Below are positions 34,990-58,500 of a stretch of DNA of 64,000 nt, in pieces. The translations under genes were made by a program, and so were the position numbers. This DNA is from Muricea muricata (taxonomy: Eukaryota; Cnidaria; Anthozoa; Malacalcyonacea; Plexauridae). Below the pieces are notes generated by a model. That model ran no database searches. It saw nothing but the letters and a program-made list of their open reading frames with translations, and was not told the DNA's origin. The stretch is taken from contig OY979720.1 in the NCBI GenBank assembly GCA_963855995.1, positions 3,598,501-3,662,500 on the forward strand. The letters are read 5' to 3'. Every line of letters starts with the position of its first letter. Position 1 is the first letter of the stretch.

Positions 34990-36792
34990 TGAGCCGAGCT
35001 CCTTTCTTTATTCATAAAAATAATTAGCTAAACAAGTGGTAAAATATACAAAGAATAATATTTTCTGGAAAAAACTGTCAAAAATCACACCGCGGGCGAG
35101 GATGTCTATGGATTTCACTGGCCGCCATAACGCAATAACTTTTTGAATTTCAATATGGATGCCGGGCCGCTGGAATAAAACTCCCCAATTGGCCTTTTCC
35201 TGGTCATGCCATATATGGGCATATACACAACCAGCCGCCGGCCAACAACTGAAAACAATAATTTTCTCGAATCATTTTATTGTTTGTATTTTAATAGACA
35301 TTTATGATTATTCGATTAATATTTGTTGAAAGGATAAGTAATCAGAAGAGATTTGGTCATTTATTAGTGGATTGAATTCAGAGAGTACAAAAAAATACCT
35401 GAAAAAACTTTTCCTATACACAAACATAAAATATGCATAAAGTATTTCAAGATGCACAACAGTTACTGTTATTCACATGTTTTTAGACTTGAATTCACCT
35501 GTAAAAATATTTATATTGCACATAAAGTTGCAGTTTTCTTAAAAACCCACATAAAGTCTGTTCTGTGCATATTTTCTGCTCATAACAAACAAGTGTCGGG
35601 GACCCAACCAGACTTTAGAGTACATGGTTTGAAACAGGCTTATTCCCTTTTGTCAAAATCATCATGTTTTCTATCTGGTCCAGGTTTAGCTAAACATGAC
35701 AGCATTCATTTTTTGTCCCAAAGAAACGTTGTACTAAACATCCCTAGTAATTCCCCTGAACTTTGAATTGGCGACCATATTCTCCCATTTAGCTCCCCGG
35801 GGGGCTTATTCATTTCAAGACCTTTTTTTTTGGGGGGGGGGGGCTTATTGGAGAGGGAAGCTTATTTATGCATCCAAAAAACCAGCAATATAGATTATCT
35901 CTTTGAACTGCAATAAACTTAGAATCATTACACAGTATATATCATATAACAACAAAATTTATAACAATATAACAACATATAATATATATGGTAACAACAT
36001 ATAATACAACAACATATAGTATATACATATATATATTATAGGGGGCTTATGAGACAGGGGGGGCTTATTTCATTTTTTCACTCAAAAGGGGGGGGGGCTT
36101 ATGAGAGAGGGGGGGGGGGCTTATCTTCAAATCAGAATTTATAGCAAAAAATGTTATTGGTCAACCAACTATGAAATTCCAATAGTTGTTTCACTTGACA
36201 TGCATACATATAAATGATCTGAATACAAATGATTTTTTAGTCACTGTTAGTTTCTTATACAAAATGACTCTGATCCCAAGGCAAACATACACAACCTCAA
36301 TAATATCAGATGCAATTACATGTATTAATATTGGGAAACAAATTACGAAAATAGAAAGTTGATATAGTAGGACCTTGCTAATTGCTCACCATGCTATAAC
36401 AATAAGAACTCTGAGTTTATGTAATTGTGAAGGAAAAGGAATGAATCTATCACATAAAATTTAACTTTAAAATTGACTGGTCAAAAACTCTGTTGATAAT
36501 TGTGAAAACAGGCAAAGCACCCCATAGAATTCCCCCATACAAACAACCCTTAGAAAATTACAAGCCAAAGCTATTCTAAAAAAACAACAACTGAAACATT
36601 GGTTGTGTTGTAAGGATTTATTTACTTCATTACATCACAAGATTCCATGTTAATTTGTCAAAGTTTTCTAAAAAGAAAAAAGCTATCATAAGAATTGTTT
36701 GAAATCTATAATTTTCATTGCCATAATATAGCTACGCTGAAAAAGAAGTAAATAATAATAATTCTATCACGTAATATACTTACTCAAAAAGT
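34990..36792. other. PPP2R2 upstream / RPL26 downstream intergenic region
   Basis: Holds the PPP2R2 5' flank and the G-run repeats at 35795-36125. I see no gene. The open frame at 35452-35766 shows no family motif. Confidence 0.45.
35795..36125 (+). repeat. dispersed (G)n-CTTAT repeats, G-quadruplex-prone
   Basis: Runs of 5-12 guanines followed by CTTAT recur (near 35797, 35829, 36041, 36058, 36086 and 36108), with related GAGAGG/GAGACAGG linkers, separated by AT-rich DNA. Four or more G-runs lie within 80 bases at 36041-36120, so the + strand can form G-quadruplexes. The origin (degenerate satellite or transposon body) is unknown. Confidence 0.7.
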
Positions 36793-37817
36793 TCATTCAG
36801 CAGTCGCCATAGCAACATCTTCTTCTGTATGCTTTCCTTTCCCTTTTTCTGTCAATCTTTTCCTGTCCTTCCTTTCCAAGATTGCTTTACGATCCTTATC
36901 CAACTTTAACTTGACAATCTCAACTTTGCTTGGGTGAATACCAACACTGACAGTTGCACCATTGGCTTTGTCACGTTGAATTCTTTCAATGTGAATTACC
37001 CATTTCTTTCTGTATGTCTGGATAACTTTGCCAACCTGGTGGCCTAGATGACAATGTCAACTGATTTAATAGAAATACATAAAGCAGCCCTATACACATT
37101 GAAATTTTAGCCATGAAAGTTTTATTCACATCTGTTTCTACCTTCCTTCAACCAAGCCTAACACTTGCCTGGTTTAATCAGCACCGACAAAACTTGTAAT
37201 TGCTCAAAATAAGTGCGTGAGAAGCCATTTTATTTTTGTTAATGCCAAAATATCAAATTTATTCCTTAGCATTGTAGATACAAGTAACGCATTGTGACTT
37301 GGGGAATAGATAGCACCTATGTATTTGGTATCATTTCTCTTGGCCTAACTTCTAAGAAATTAAATTGCATATGATGTAAATGCAATTCAATTCATCAGAG
37401 ACAACTTTAGATCCGATACAATATGCGCTGCACACATGACTGCTGTAAAATTGAAAACAATATATTTTATGTGGAAGTATCAACAACCAATTGAACCAAA
37501 CGCCATATCTTCCTTAGTTCACATTTCATTACATTTTACGCTCTTAGTTTACGACTACAACTATGCATGGACAGACTACAAGGGCATTTTCGCACAGTAT
37601 TGTCAAATTTATACTAGAAATATGTACCTTTGTGGTGGCCACGTGTGACTTGAACCTCATCATCTTTTCGGATCGGTAAAGAACGCACATTATATTTCTG
37701 GCGGAGATCTTTACACAAAGGGGCACTCATGAGCTTTCGTCTAACACTAGATGGCGCCGTAAAATGTGCCTTACGGCTTTTACGCCGAGAAGAACTGACA
37801 TTTTTGTTATATTTCAT
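36793..37817 (-). CDS. RPL26: 60S ribosomal protein L26 (146 aa, 2 exons)
   Basis: Exons 37817-37628 and 37043-36793 join within a glycine codon (phase 1) to give 441 nt, 146 codons plus TGA; human RPL26 has 145. Conserved stretches are [36 protein letters not shown] (KOW region), VGIHPSKV and KLKLDKDRK. It is a structural protein of the large ribosomal subunit that sits near the exit tunnel. Start MKYNKN matches the family N-terminus. Confidence 0.97.
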
Positions 37818-37850
37818 TTTTATTGAACCTTTCCAAGATGGAGGCAGATA

Positions 37851-37860
37851 GAGAAGAGGA
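37851..37860 (-). promoter_or_regulatory. possible 5' TOP pyrimidine tract of RPL26
   Basis: TCCTCTTCTC lies about 35-45 bases upstream of the RPL26 ATG. Ribosomal protein mRNAs usually start at a C within such a tract. The transcription start is not known here, so this is positional inference. Confidence 0.3.
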
Positions 37861-38740
37861 CTACCCCATAATACTTTGCGAGAATATTACTGGACCACAT
37901 TCTCCCGGCTTGACGCGCGTCCAAATTGGAGCCAATGATTGGAGCATCCACTGAACGCTAAATTAAACTGAATAAAGATTCCTTGCGTCTCTGTAACTCT
38001 CCTCCAGGGGCAATATATCAATTGCGGGGGGGGGGGGGGCATAAGGCAGTGGCACTCGAGAGATACTACTTTTCTTTTCAATTAAATCCAGTACTTGACG
38101 GTTTCAAGACAATAGAGCCCTTTTTTGTTTTACTTCAAGGCCAAAATTTTTCGGTGACGATGGCAGAAAACGTGAAGAGGTCAGGGGCACCTTATCTTAT
38201 CGTTTTACCATTTATCGTTTAATCAGGAATCGTTTTTGTGGGTGAAACATTTTTACGAGAAAGGAGTGCTGTAGTAAAGCTGATACAAAACGCTCGGGAA
38301 TTTGTAAATATTTATTGAATAATACATTGTATGAATTTATTTTACAGATATATGAAAATGAATACATTGTGGTGCTCTTTGAATGGCAAAGCAGAAAAGT
38401 ATTAATTTTTTAAATAACTTATTTGATGTCATTCATGTGTGAATAGATGTAAGTTAGACAAGAAGTCAAGTAAAGAAGTTGTGTAAACTTATGTAGATAC
38501 AAGAAGTTATGTAAATCTTCGAGGTGCGTGGGAGAGATGCAGGTGAATCAGGAATCCAGTTACCCTTGTTGGTTCCATCAGTTTTAAAAAAATTTACCTA
38601 TTTATATAAATATTATCAAAGTGATGCATAAGTAAAAATTTGCCCTCGTAACAGCGACTAATTTTACAAAATCAACACGCGATATATCGAAATCAAGATG
38701 CGATAAACTGAGGCATTTTATACCATTCGCGAGATGTTTT
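37861..38740. other. RPL26 promoter side / DD3-3 3' flank
   Basis: No gene seen. A poly(G) run (about 38025-38038) is present. The 38280-38640 part is AT-rich and probably includes the 3' UTR of the DD3-3-like gene. Confidence 0.4.
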
Positions 38741-50345
<11,605 letters not shown>

Positions 50346-50656
50346 TTTATTATCTGGAGAAACTTTTGTAAGTTGCGCTGTCTGACGAGCTTGTTAGTGG
50401 CAGCACTAATTTTGTTGCAACACCGTAACTTCAAAATATCGCCAAATGCAAATCAGTTTCGAACCGTTCGTAAACTGAAACACACCATATTTGGAAAATA
50501 AAATCTACAACTTCCGCCAAATAATTGGGCTAATCGGTCTATTCGTAGGGGCGGGAACACGGCCCACGTCTCACAAAACATATCATGTGAGAACTGTCTT
50601 GCATCACAAATTATTGCATGTCAAAGTTCTCTGGTTTGGACTTGTCAGAGCATAGT

Positions 50657-51073
50657 CAGACCTGCCAAGTTTCCCGCATTTTGCGGTGAGAGTTACGCAT
50701 GCTGCTTTTGTTCCCGCTGTCCCGCACGCATCATTAAAATGATGCAAAAGTTACGCATTTTTATCATTTTATAACGTCCCACTTTTCATGACATGTAACC
50801 TGAAATAATAGTACTAACAATAACTCATTGACACCTATTGTGTGCAAAAGGTAATATGACGCCGATGTGCCAATATTTATAGGTAACCATAGCAGACAGC
50901 AGACATGTCAAGTGTCAAGCATTTGGCGTGATTGTCACACATTTTTTTCCACAATATTCTTTCACGCACTCAAAATAAATTTTTAAAATCTTGTTAAAGT
51001 AGATTTAAAGGGGATTTTGAAGTTCATAGGGGGGAGTATCACGCATTTTAATTTTGCAACCTTGACAGGTCTG
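50657..51073. mobile_element. 417-bp terminal-inverted-repeat element
   Basis: Ends CAGACCTGCCAAGTTT (50657) and, on the reverse strand, CAGACCTGTCAAGGTT (51073) are inverted copies, flanked by CATAGT on both sides (50651-50656, 51074-51079). Inside are repeated TTACGCATTTT / CACGCATTTT motifs. There is no open frame, so it is non-autonomous. The superfamily is not settled. Confidence 0.75.
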
Positions 51074-51533
51074 CATAGTTCAGAGTCATAGTCTCTTGTT
51101 AGGGACTTGTCAGAAATTAACAATCGCGGAAGGGAAGAGGAAACATGGGAGGGTCATAACTCTTTAAGTAATAGCATTACTTTTTCTTCAATATTTGTCT
51201 TAAATCAGTACCGTGTACCAACAAATGTATGAGCTCAAGCATAAACATGAAACACCCTCCCCGGTTTTTCCACCCTTTCCACAGCCCATTTCTCCATTTT
51301 TAAGGTCTTAAGAATTTGACTTTCCCCTTGCTCCATCCCCCTCCCAAACTGCTAATCTCTGACAAGTCTTTTATATCCTTGTCTGCCTCACGAGTTCGCA
51401 CACGAAGCACTGTTCCTTGATGTGATCACGGCTGAATTTACTGGGATCAAAAGACCAATGCATTCGTTCGCAGAGCTTGATATATTCCAATTCCCTGCCA
51501 AGGAATCCATGAATCTCGGCAAAATTCACTTTA

Positions 51534-51926
51534 AAACCACTGGTAGGAATCTACCAATAAGAATCTGGAACCACTGGTAGGAATCCACCAATAAGAATCT
51601 GAGACCAATAGTAGGAATCCACCAATAAGAATCTGAGAACACTAGTAGGAATCCACTAATAAGAATCTGGAACCACTAGTATGAATCCACCAATAAGAAT
51701 CTGGAACCAATGCTAGGAATCCACCAATAAGAATCTGGAAACACTAGTAGGAATCCACCAATAAGAATCTGGAACCACTAGTAGGAATCCACCAATAAGA
51801 ATCTGAAACCACTAGTAGGAATCCACCAATAAGAATCTGAAACCACTAGTAGGAATCTACCAATAAGAATCTGGAACCACTAGTAGGAACCACTAATAAG
51901 AATCTGGAAACCAATAGTATGAATCC
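51534..51926. repeat. 34-bp minisatellite, about 11.5 copies
   Basis: Tandem units with the core CACTAGTAGGAATCCACCAA followed by TAAGAATCTGGAAC, with a few substitutions per unit and one shortened unit near 51880-51895. The array ends in degenerate units around 51900-51926. Confidence 0.92.
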
Positions 51927-52526
51927 GGAATCCGAAGTGCAAGATTCGTTACGTAAGGCGAAAAAGTGAGGACTTTAAATATGTTCATATTGAGAAGGCA
52001 GTGGTGCTAGCAACCGTCTTTAATCAAGGCAAAACATCATAGTTACACTCATCAGAGTAACCATACAACATATATACTTGTCAGCTAAGTAGCGTGAATG
52101 TTAGAATCGAGCGATACTCCTTACAAAGCTTTTAGCCTGGTACGCGAAAAATTTGCCACTTACTGATACCAATGTAAATTGAATGCAACCCTATCTCCAC
52201 AATTATGTTATAATAATACGTTATTCATTTCCAAGAAAAAAATAACTAGAATGCGTAGAGTAGTTGTTTTTGCTTTTTCAAGGATATACATTTTTTCTGT
52301 CCAAATTTCACCTATTGTTATTATTAATATTACGCATATTTTAACGTTTGAACATCTGAATGTGCAGGCATTTCATTAGTATATTTATTTTATCCCAGTT
52401 AGTATATAATACTATATTACATGGTCAGTTCGGGTAATTTTTAGGTGCTTGTGCAAATTAAAAAATAAGAAATTTTCATTTGAAATTAAAAAAAAAATAT
52501 TCATCCTTTTTTCACTTCAGGTTACT

Positions 52527-55500
52527 TCACGTCTTCTTCGGTGTTTTTGGCGGTCTCGGAGGTGCAGCCTAAAGACAGGATAATTTCTTTGATTAACCCC
52601 GCAAGAGCAAATCAAAGACAGCTTATCAGATAACTGCCCTATACCATAGGCGGCCCAATTCAGTGTGTAGTTTCATATAGAGATCAGTGCGCACGTAAAC
52701 ACACTTCGTAGTTGATTTAGTTAATTAACTATATCAACTACAAAGTGTGTTTACGTGCGCACTGATCTCTATATGAAACTACACACTGAATTGGGCCGCC
52801 TATGCCTATACTGTACACTTCATGATCCGTGAATGTGTATCAACAGGCCATTTGATAAGCTAGGAGAAAAGATGGAGGAGTCATATTCTGGGATCTTCAT
52901 GGTATATTCAAAACAGCATCAGTAATCAAAACTACGATTGATACAAACAATTTTTCTGAAAAATCCTTCTGAAGAAAATCATTTCAAGCCTATACACAAG
53001 TTGTCATGAAACAGCGTTTACATTTATGTTCGTAAACCTAGGGTCCACAGGTTAACCGACTTTTGAGCAAACAGCACCAGAGATCCAATATTGCAATGTT
53101 TGAACCGATTATTTTTAGCATCTTGCATCTTGTATTACCCCTAAATGTCCGCTATACCATTTATATTCATGCATGTACCTCATTTCCGTCAGGCGTAGCA
53201 GCGGGAACAGGTTTTTGTGCGGGCCCATTTTGTAAATCTAGTTCAGCAGGTCGAGGCATCGTAGATTTTCGGTCGGGCTTCGGGGGAGGCCGATCTCCCT
53301 CGTCTGGTCTTGCAAGGTTTGGAGACTGATAAAAATGTGAAATTTTTTTTACACTTCAGGCACTTCCCGAATTTGCTTGAGTGCACACGAAACAATAGCT
53401 TGAAATCGAGGCGGGGTATGAAGCCTATTGAAAAGAAGTGTTTTTTATGCCCACAGAATAAATTCGGGAAGTGTCTATTATACCCTTTACCGGCTGATTA
53501 TTTGAGCAAAAATGAAATTAACATTATTCCGAATAAAGTTTGCATCTTGAACTTACAAGATACCATATCAATTGATTCATCTTCAGCAGTAATTTACAAG
53601 ATATCATATAAGCTACTGCTGAACTGAAGATGAATCAATTGATTCGAAATATACAGTTTTAATTGTGTAAAGTCTCAAGAACTTTGAAAACTTTATTCAG
53701 AATAAATTTATTTTACACTTTCCATCAAACAGAGCTCGATGTTTTGTGAAAATAATCCCTTGGAATGCCATTACACTTTTTTAACCAATGCCGTCACTTT
53801 TGCATGCCACAAACAAGAGAACAACAGCTGTAATAATATTCAAATACACGTACATTCTGTAGTACGCTTGGTACTATGGATCGTCTTGGGAGCGGCGGAG
53901 CTTTTTCAGACTTCTCCGGCAGGATAGGAGGACTTCTATGAACGAAAATTGATTCAACTCAAAGATTGCATGACCAACAAGCATAAACAATAAAACAAAG
54001 GCTACAGCGATAAAAAATCTCAGCAAGACAAAAAATCTCAACAATACGATAACAAAAAGAAGAAGAAAGGAAATTTAACGCTTTACCGTACTCTAGCAAA
54101 TTACGAAATATATCAAAACATATTACAAAATGACGAGAAACTAATTACGCCATCGCATTCTGACGTTATTTGGGTATGATAAAGTATAAAGTACCCACAA
54201 GAATAACCTCCACTTACTCAGCGTCAGGTATTGGCCCAAGACCATTGTCTATGATCACAGTACTTCTATTCCCAACAATGGTGCTACTTCGTACTGGTGT
54301 GGGATTCCGCTTATTCGCGGGTCTCTCCTTCACACTGAAAGTTTGGTTCGCCTATGAATGAGAACAAACATTGTCAAAATCTCTGTACCAATTAATTGCG
54401 TGATGTTACCATGACCACATCCTACCCTTGTTCTCCTCTTTGGATCCTTGGGAATAAGCGCATGTAATTCAGAGAATCTTTTCTCGAGGTTTTCATGAAA
54501 CGGACGAAGAGCTTCAGTGACAAGTTCTGAATGAACTTTCATTCCGTCTTTTAGTATGGCGTACTAAAATAAAAGACAAGAAGGTTTCATTAGTTGTGTC
54601 TTTCACGTATTAAGTATTACCACAACACTTAATGTAGCGCAACCGCCGCCCAGAGTAGAATGCTATCTCTTGTCTACTGTAGTATCATTACCTGATCAAC
54701 GATATATTCTTTCAGTTTAGAGACGTTGTGAGCGTCATTTGGATTCCCGTGTAGGAAATTTTCGGTCAGAAACGCCTACAGAAATTGACAAAATTTTTAT
54801 GATCACTGAAGTCAAATAAATAACTACATGAAATAAGTTCCATCAGTTGCGACGGTTGTGGGAGCATAAATTACATCTCCAGCCGCCAAAATTAATCCAA
54901 CAAGAGATCAAGTTTGAAAAATGTTTTACATGGTGCACGCTGCTACCGTCTGTTCCAAAAATTTGTTTGGACACCTTTAGCAATAGATTTGAAGGCTTGT
55001 TGGTTGGAAGGAGATCTTTAATTCACCGGAGCAAAAAAGATGGCGGATGTCGATTTTACCAGAATGTATTGATATACATTTACCAGAATGCATACTTTTT
55101 TCCATCTTTTTTCTGCTTTTCTTATTTGATACCCGCAATTTTTTTCTTTTCTTACTTGATAACCGGAAAAACACATTTTTTTGCTACGGTGAATTGGCAA
55201 AGTTCTTGTAGGGGAAACTGGTTAGAAGATAAAACAATACTCGCCTTCGTGTAATTTTGAATACCGCCCATAACAGCCGCATCAATTACTCCATTTAAAG
55301 CCATACTAAGCGGGTTTATATTTTGCTGTGGATTTTGCCTGTATCTGGAAATAAGCGTTTTGAGCTCTTGATTCTTTGAAGACATCGTCTCCAAAGATAC
55401 GCTTATCGGTGAAATCTCGTACTAGATCATAAAATATATTAATGGTGAAGATAAAAGAAGATCACTCTCCATTTCCAGGCTTTAGCGACACTTTCTGAGC

Positions 55501-58500
55501 TCTAAGAATGTTTTCATGATCATTGTTTTTAGGCAGTGGAAGAACGAACCAAGGACGTTTGAAACAGATTCTTACCTTGGTGATATGAGTAACCTCAAAC
55601 CAACACAGGATGCCAGGAAATTGATATTTCGTCTGTAACTGGGTTCTTTCCAGCCATAGGCTCTGCAATTAAAAACAATGTACACATATTACATTTTAGA
55701 AAGTATATTATTCAAGGTTTCTTTGAACATGCATGAATCAATGTTTGGTAATGTCGACTGAATTAATAACTTGGCTTACTTTTGACCGAATTTCATTCAA
55801 CATTACACATCAGTCCTTTATGGCAAGGTAGAAAACTTACGGCAAATTCACTATTCTTGTCCTTTTTCCCTTTATGGAAGGGCCTGTCATACTTGAACTG
55901 GTTTACCCAATTGCGTTCATAAAACCTAACAACGAAAAGAAAGATATGGTACTTGTTAATATAAGACAAGAGTTATCCCGAATAACGTGTGCATAGTAAT
56001 AAGTACACAATTTAATTTAAACTGTATATTTCAAATCGATTTGATTCATCTTCAGCAGAAATTACAAGAATACGTTAAAACAATTACGTGTACAAGAATT
56101 TTAAATAGCATGCGCAAGTTACGCGTAAGCAATAAACAACTAAGAATTAAAGCCGTCATTTCTAAAGCGTTATTTTGTTCATTTTAACTAATCAATTAAA
56201 TAATTGCAATTCTTTGCTTGCCTTAAGGCCATTATTTAGAACAAATTCACGCCGTTTTATGTGAAGTGCTTCTTTATAAAGTAACAAGTTTCAATTTCTG
56301 GCTGAATCGATTATTTTAGTATTATTTACAACAAGATTAACTAGTTCTTTGTTAGTTTTGTTGGTCAAGTCATCTGATTCGCAGCAAGATTGTAAATGCT
56401 TGTTACGAATCAGATGACTTGACCAACAAAACTAACAAAGAACTAGTTAATCTTGTTGTAAATAATACTAAAATAATCGATTCAGCCAGAAATTGAAACT
56501 TGTTACTTTATAAAGAAGCACTTCACATAAAACGACGTGAATGTGTTCTAAATAATGGCCTTAAGGCAAGCAAAGAATTGCAATTATTTAATTGATTAGT
56601 TAAAATGAACAAAATAACGCTTTAGAAATGACGGCTTTGATTCTTAGTTGTTTATTGCTTACGCGTAACTTGCGCACGCTATTTAAAATTCTTGTACACG
56701 TAATTGTTTTAACGTATTCTTGTAAGCTTTTCTGCTGAAGATGAATCAAATCGATTCGAAATATACACTTTAAATTAAATTGTGTACTTATTACTATGCA
56801 CACGTTATTCGGGATAACTCTTGTCTTATATCTGCTGAAACTATCAGTCGGCCAAGGTACTTGTTAATCTTTGACTGCTGACTGGACAAAACGGTGCACG
56901 ACACAGAACTATTTCTAGAGATCATTGCAGTTAACCTGCGGGCAGGATTTTTACATCGCAGTTAAACTGCGAGCAGGATCCCTACATCGCAGTTAACCTT
57001 AAAAATCGCCTCCGCGTGGGTACCAAATGTTGTCATACTTAAAATTGAACTTACTGGGTAATCTGTTCCGATACTACTTTCCCCTGGTATTTTCGTCTTT
57101 CAATGTGGACAGGGTCAACCAAATTGATTTGTAAATCTTACACAACAGTTAAGAACATGAATAACACATTTTTTACATTACTTGGTTCAACGCCTAATCT
57201 TATGCTCAAAGTTGACTACATCCACTGACTAAAAGCGAAGTTTTGTTTTGAAACCCAGTTTCTGCATTAGAGCAATGTTTTGCATAAAAGGAATCGCGGA
57301 AAAACTTGTTGTACTAATATTTTCCAATACATTTGCTAAATTTTCCCTTTCTAGAGCGTGTTTGCATCGAGGAATTGTAGCCAGATTACAATATACGCCG
57401 CCACAGTTAGTTTCCGTTGCAACTATAACGGCTGATATATTCTCCATATTCGAAACTGTGTTGGAATGTTGTGTTAAAGGATACGTTGTTCGTTTGAGTT
57501 CTTGATATCGTTGCCGGGGGGAGTCAACTTCGTCATAAGCTAAAAGAATGACAAATAAAGAACATATTTCAATAAGTTAAACACGTAATGAAAGCGTTGA
57601 TCTTTAAAATTTGTACATTGAGTCATTGCAGATATACAAAGCATGATAATTGTACAAAACTACCAACCTGAGCTGTCGGGAAATTACTTTGTATCCTGAC
57701 AGTAAAATCTCCAACTTGCTCGTAGTCTTTGCCACGATAGATGAATTCCTTGTTCTAGTGGGAAAATCAAGCTATGTTTACGTAACAAGATACGCTTAAA
57801 TTTGATATACTCAATTTTGAACCGGTTTAACAGTTAGCAATAACGCAAATTTCAAAACTCATGCTATTCTAAAATAGTGCTGGCACCACATAGCCAAGGC
57901 CATCGTGTGGCTAATTTGAAATTTATTCGTAATGATATTTTTTACCCGCAAGAATGACGGGAAGCCTTGACCATAGAAACCAACTCGGAAATAAACCGAC
58001 TCCGCTCTCAACGTTTTCACGATATTGTCGAAGAACTGGGCTTCTTTCCTCTATAAAATAACAAAGCTTGTTTCATCAAATCGTTATGGACGTCTCAAGC
58101 CTTGAGGAAACAGTGCTGGGAAATTCAAGAACTGCAAAAGAGGTGTTGAATAATGTTGAAACACATTTAGAGATCATAAAACAAAAATGGCCGCTTTTCA
58201 AAGTCAAAAAAATATGTAAAAACTAATGTCTAAATAAAGAAAAATTTAAAGAGTTTTAAGAGCTTCCTTATGAATTCAAGGACTTCTAAAGAGTTTTGTT
58301 TTGAAATTCAAGGATATTGAAAGGATATTCAAGTTTTGTACGATCCCTATATATGTAAATATGTCTGTGAATCTAACATACTTATACGAGGTATAAAGAG
58401 TCTCACTTAAACTCACCAAAATTTGGCCGAGTTCAATATACTGAAACGTCTCCTTTTCATATTGATCAGCCAACTCCTTACAGTACTTTATTGCTTCTTC

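Larger units (their letters stand above)
50346..52526. other. intergenic region between DD3-3-like and DOCK genes
   Basis: Head of the DD3-3-like gene and tail of the DOCK gene, both on the minus strand. It holds a terminal-inverted-repeat element (50657-51073) and a 34-bp minisatellite (51534-51926). I see no further gene; the open frame at 52179-52379 has no recognisable motif. Confidence 0.5.

Noticed and set aside
51534..51926. CRISPR-like array
   Set aside because: Units are contiguous tandem repeats without unique spacers, in a eukaryotic genome; it is a minisatellite.
55987..56803. Two nearly identical 66-67-codon frames on opposite strands
   Set aside because: They are the same sequence read from the two arms of the palindrome; no gene context.
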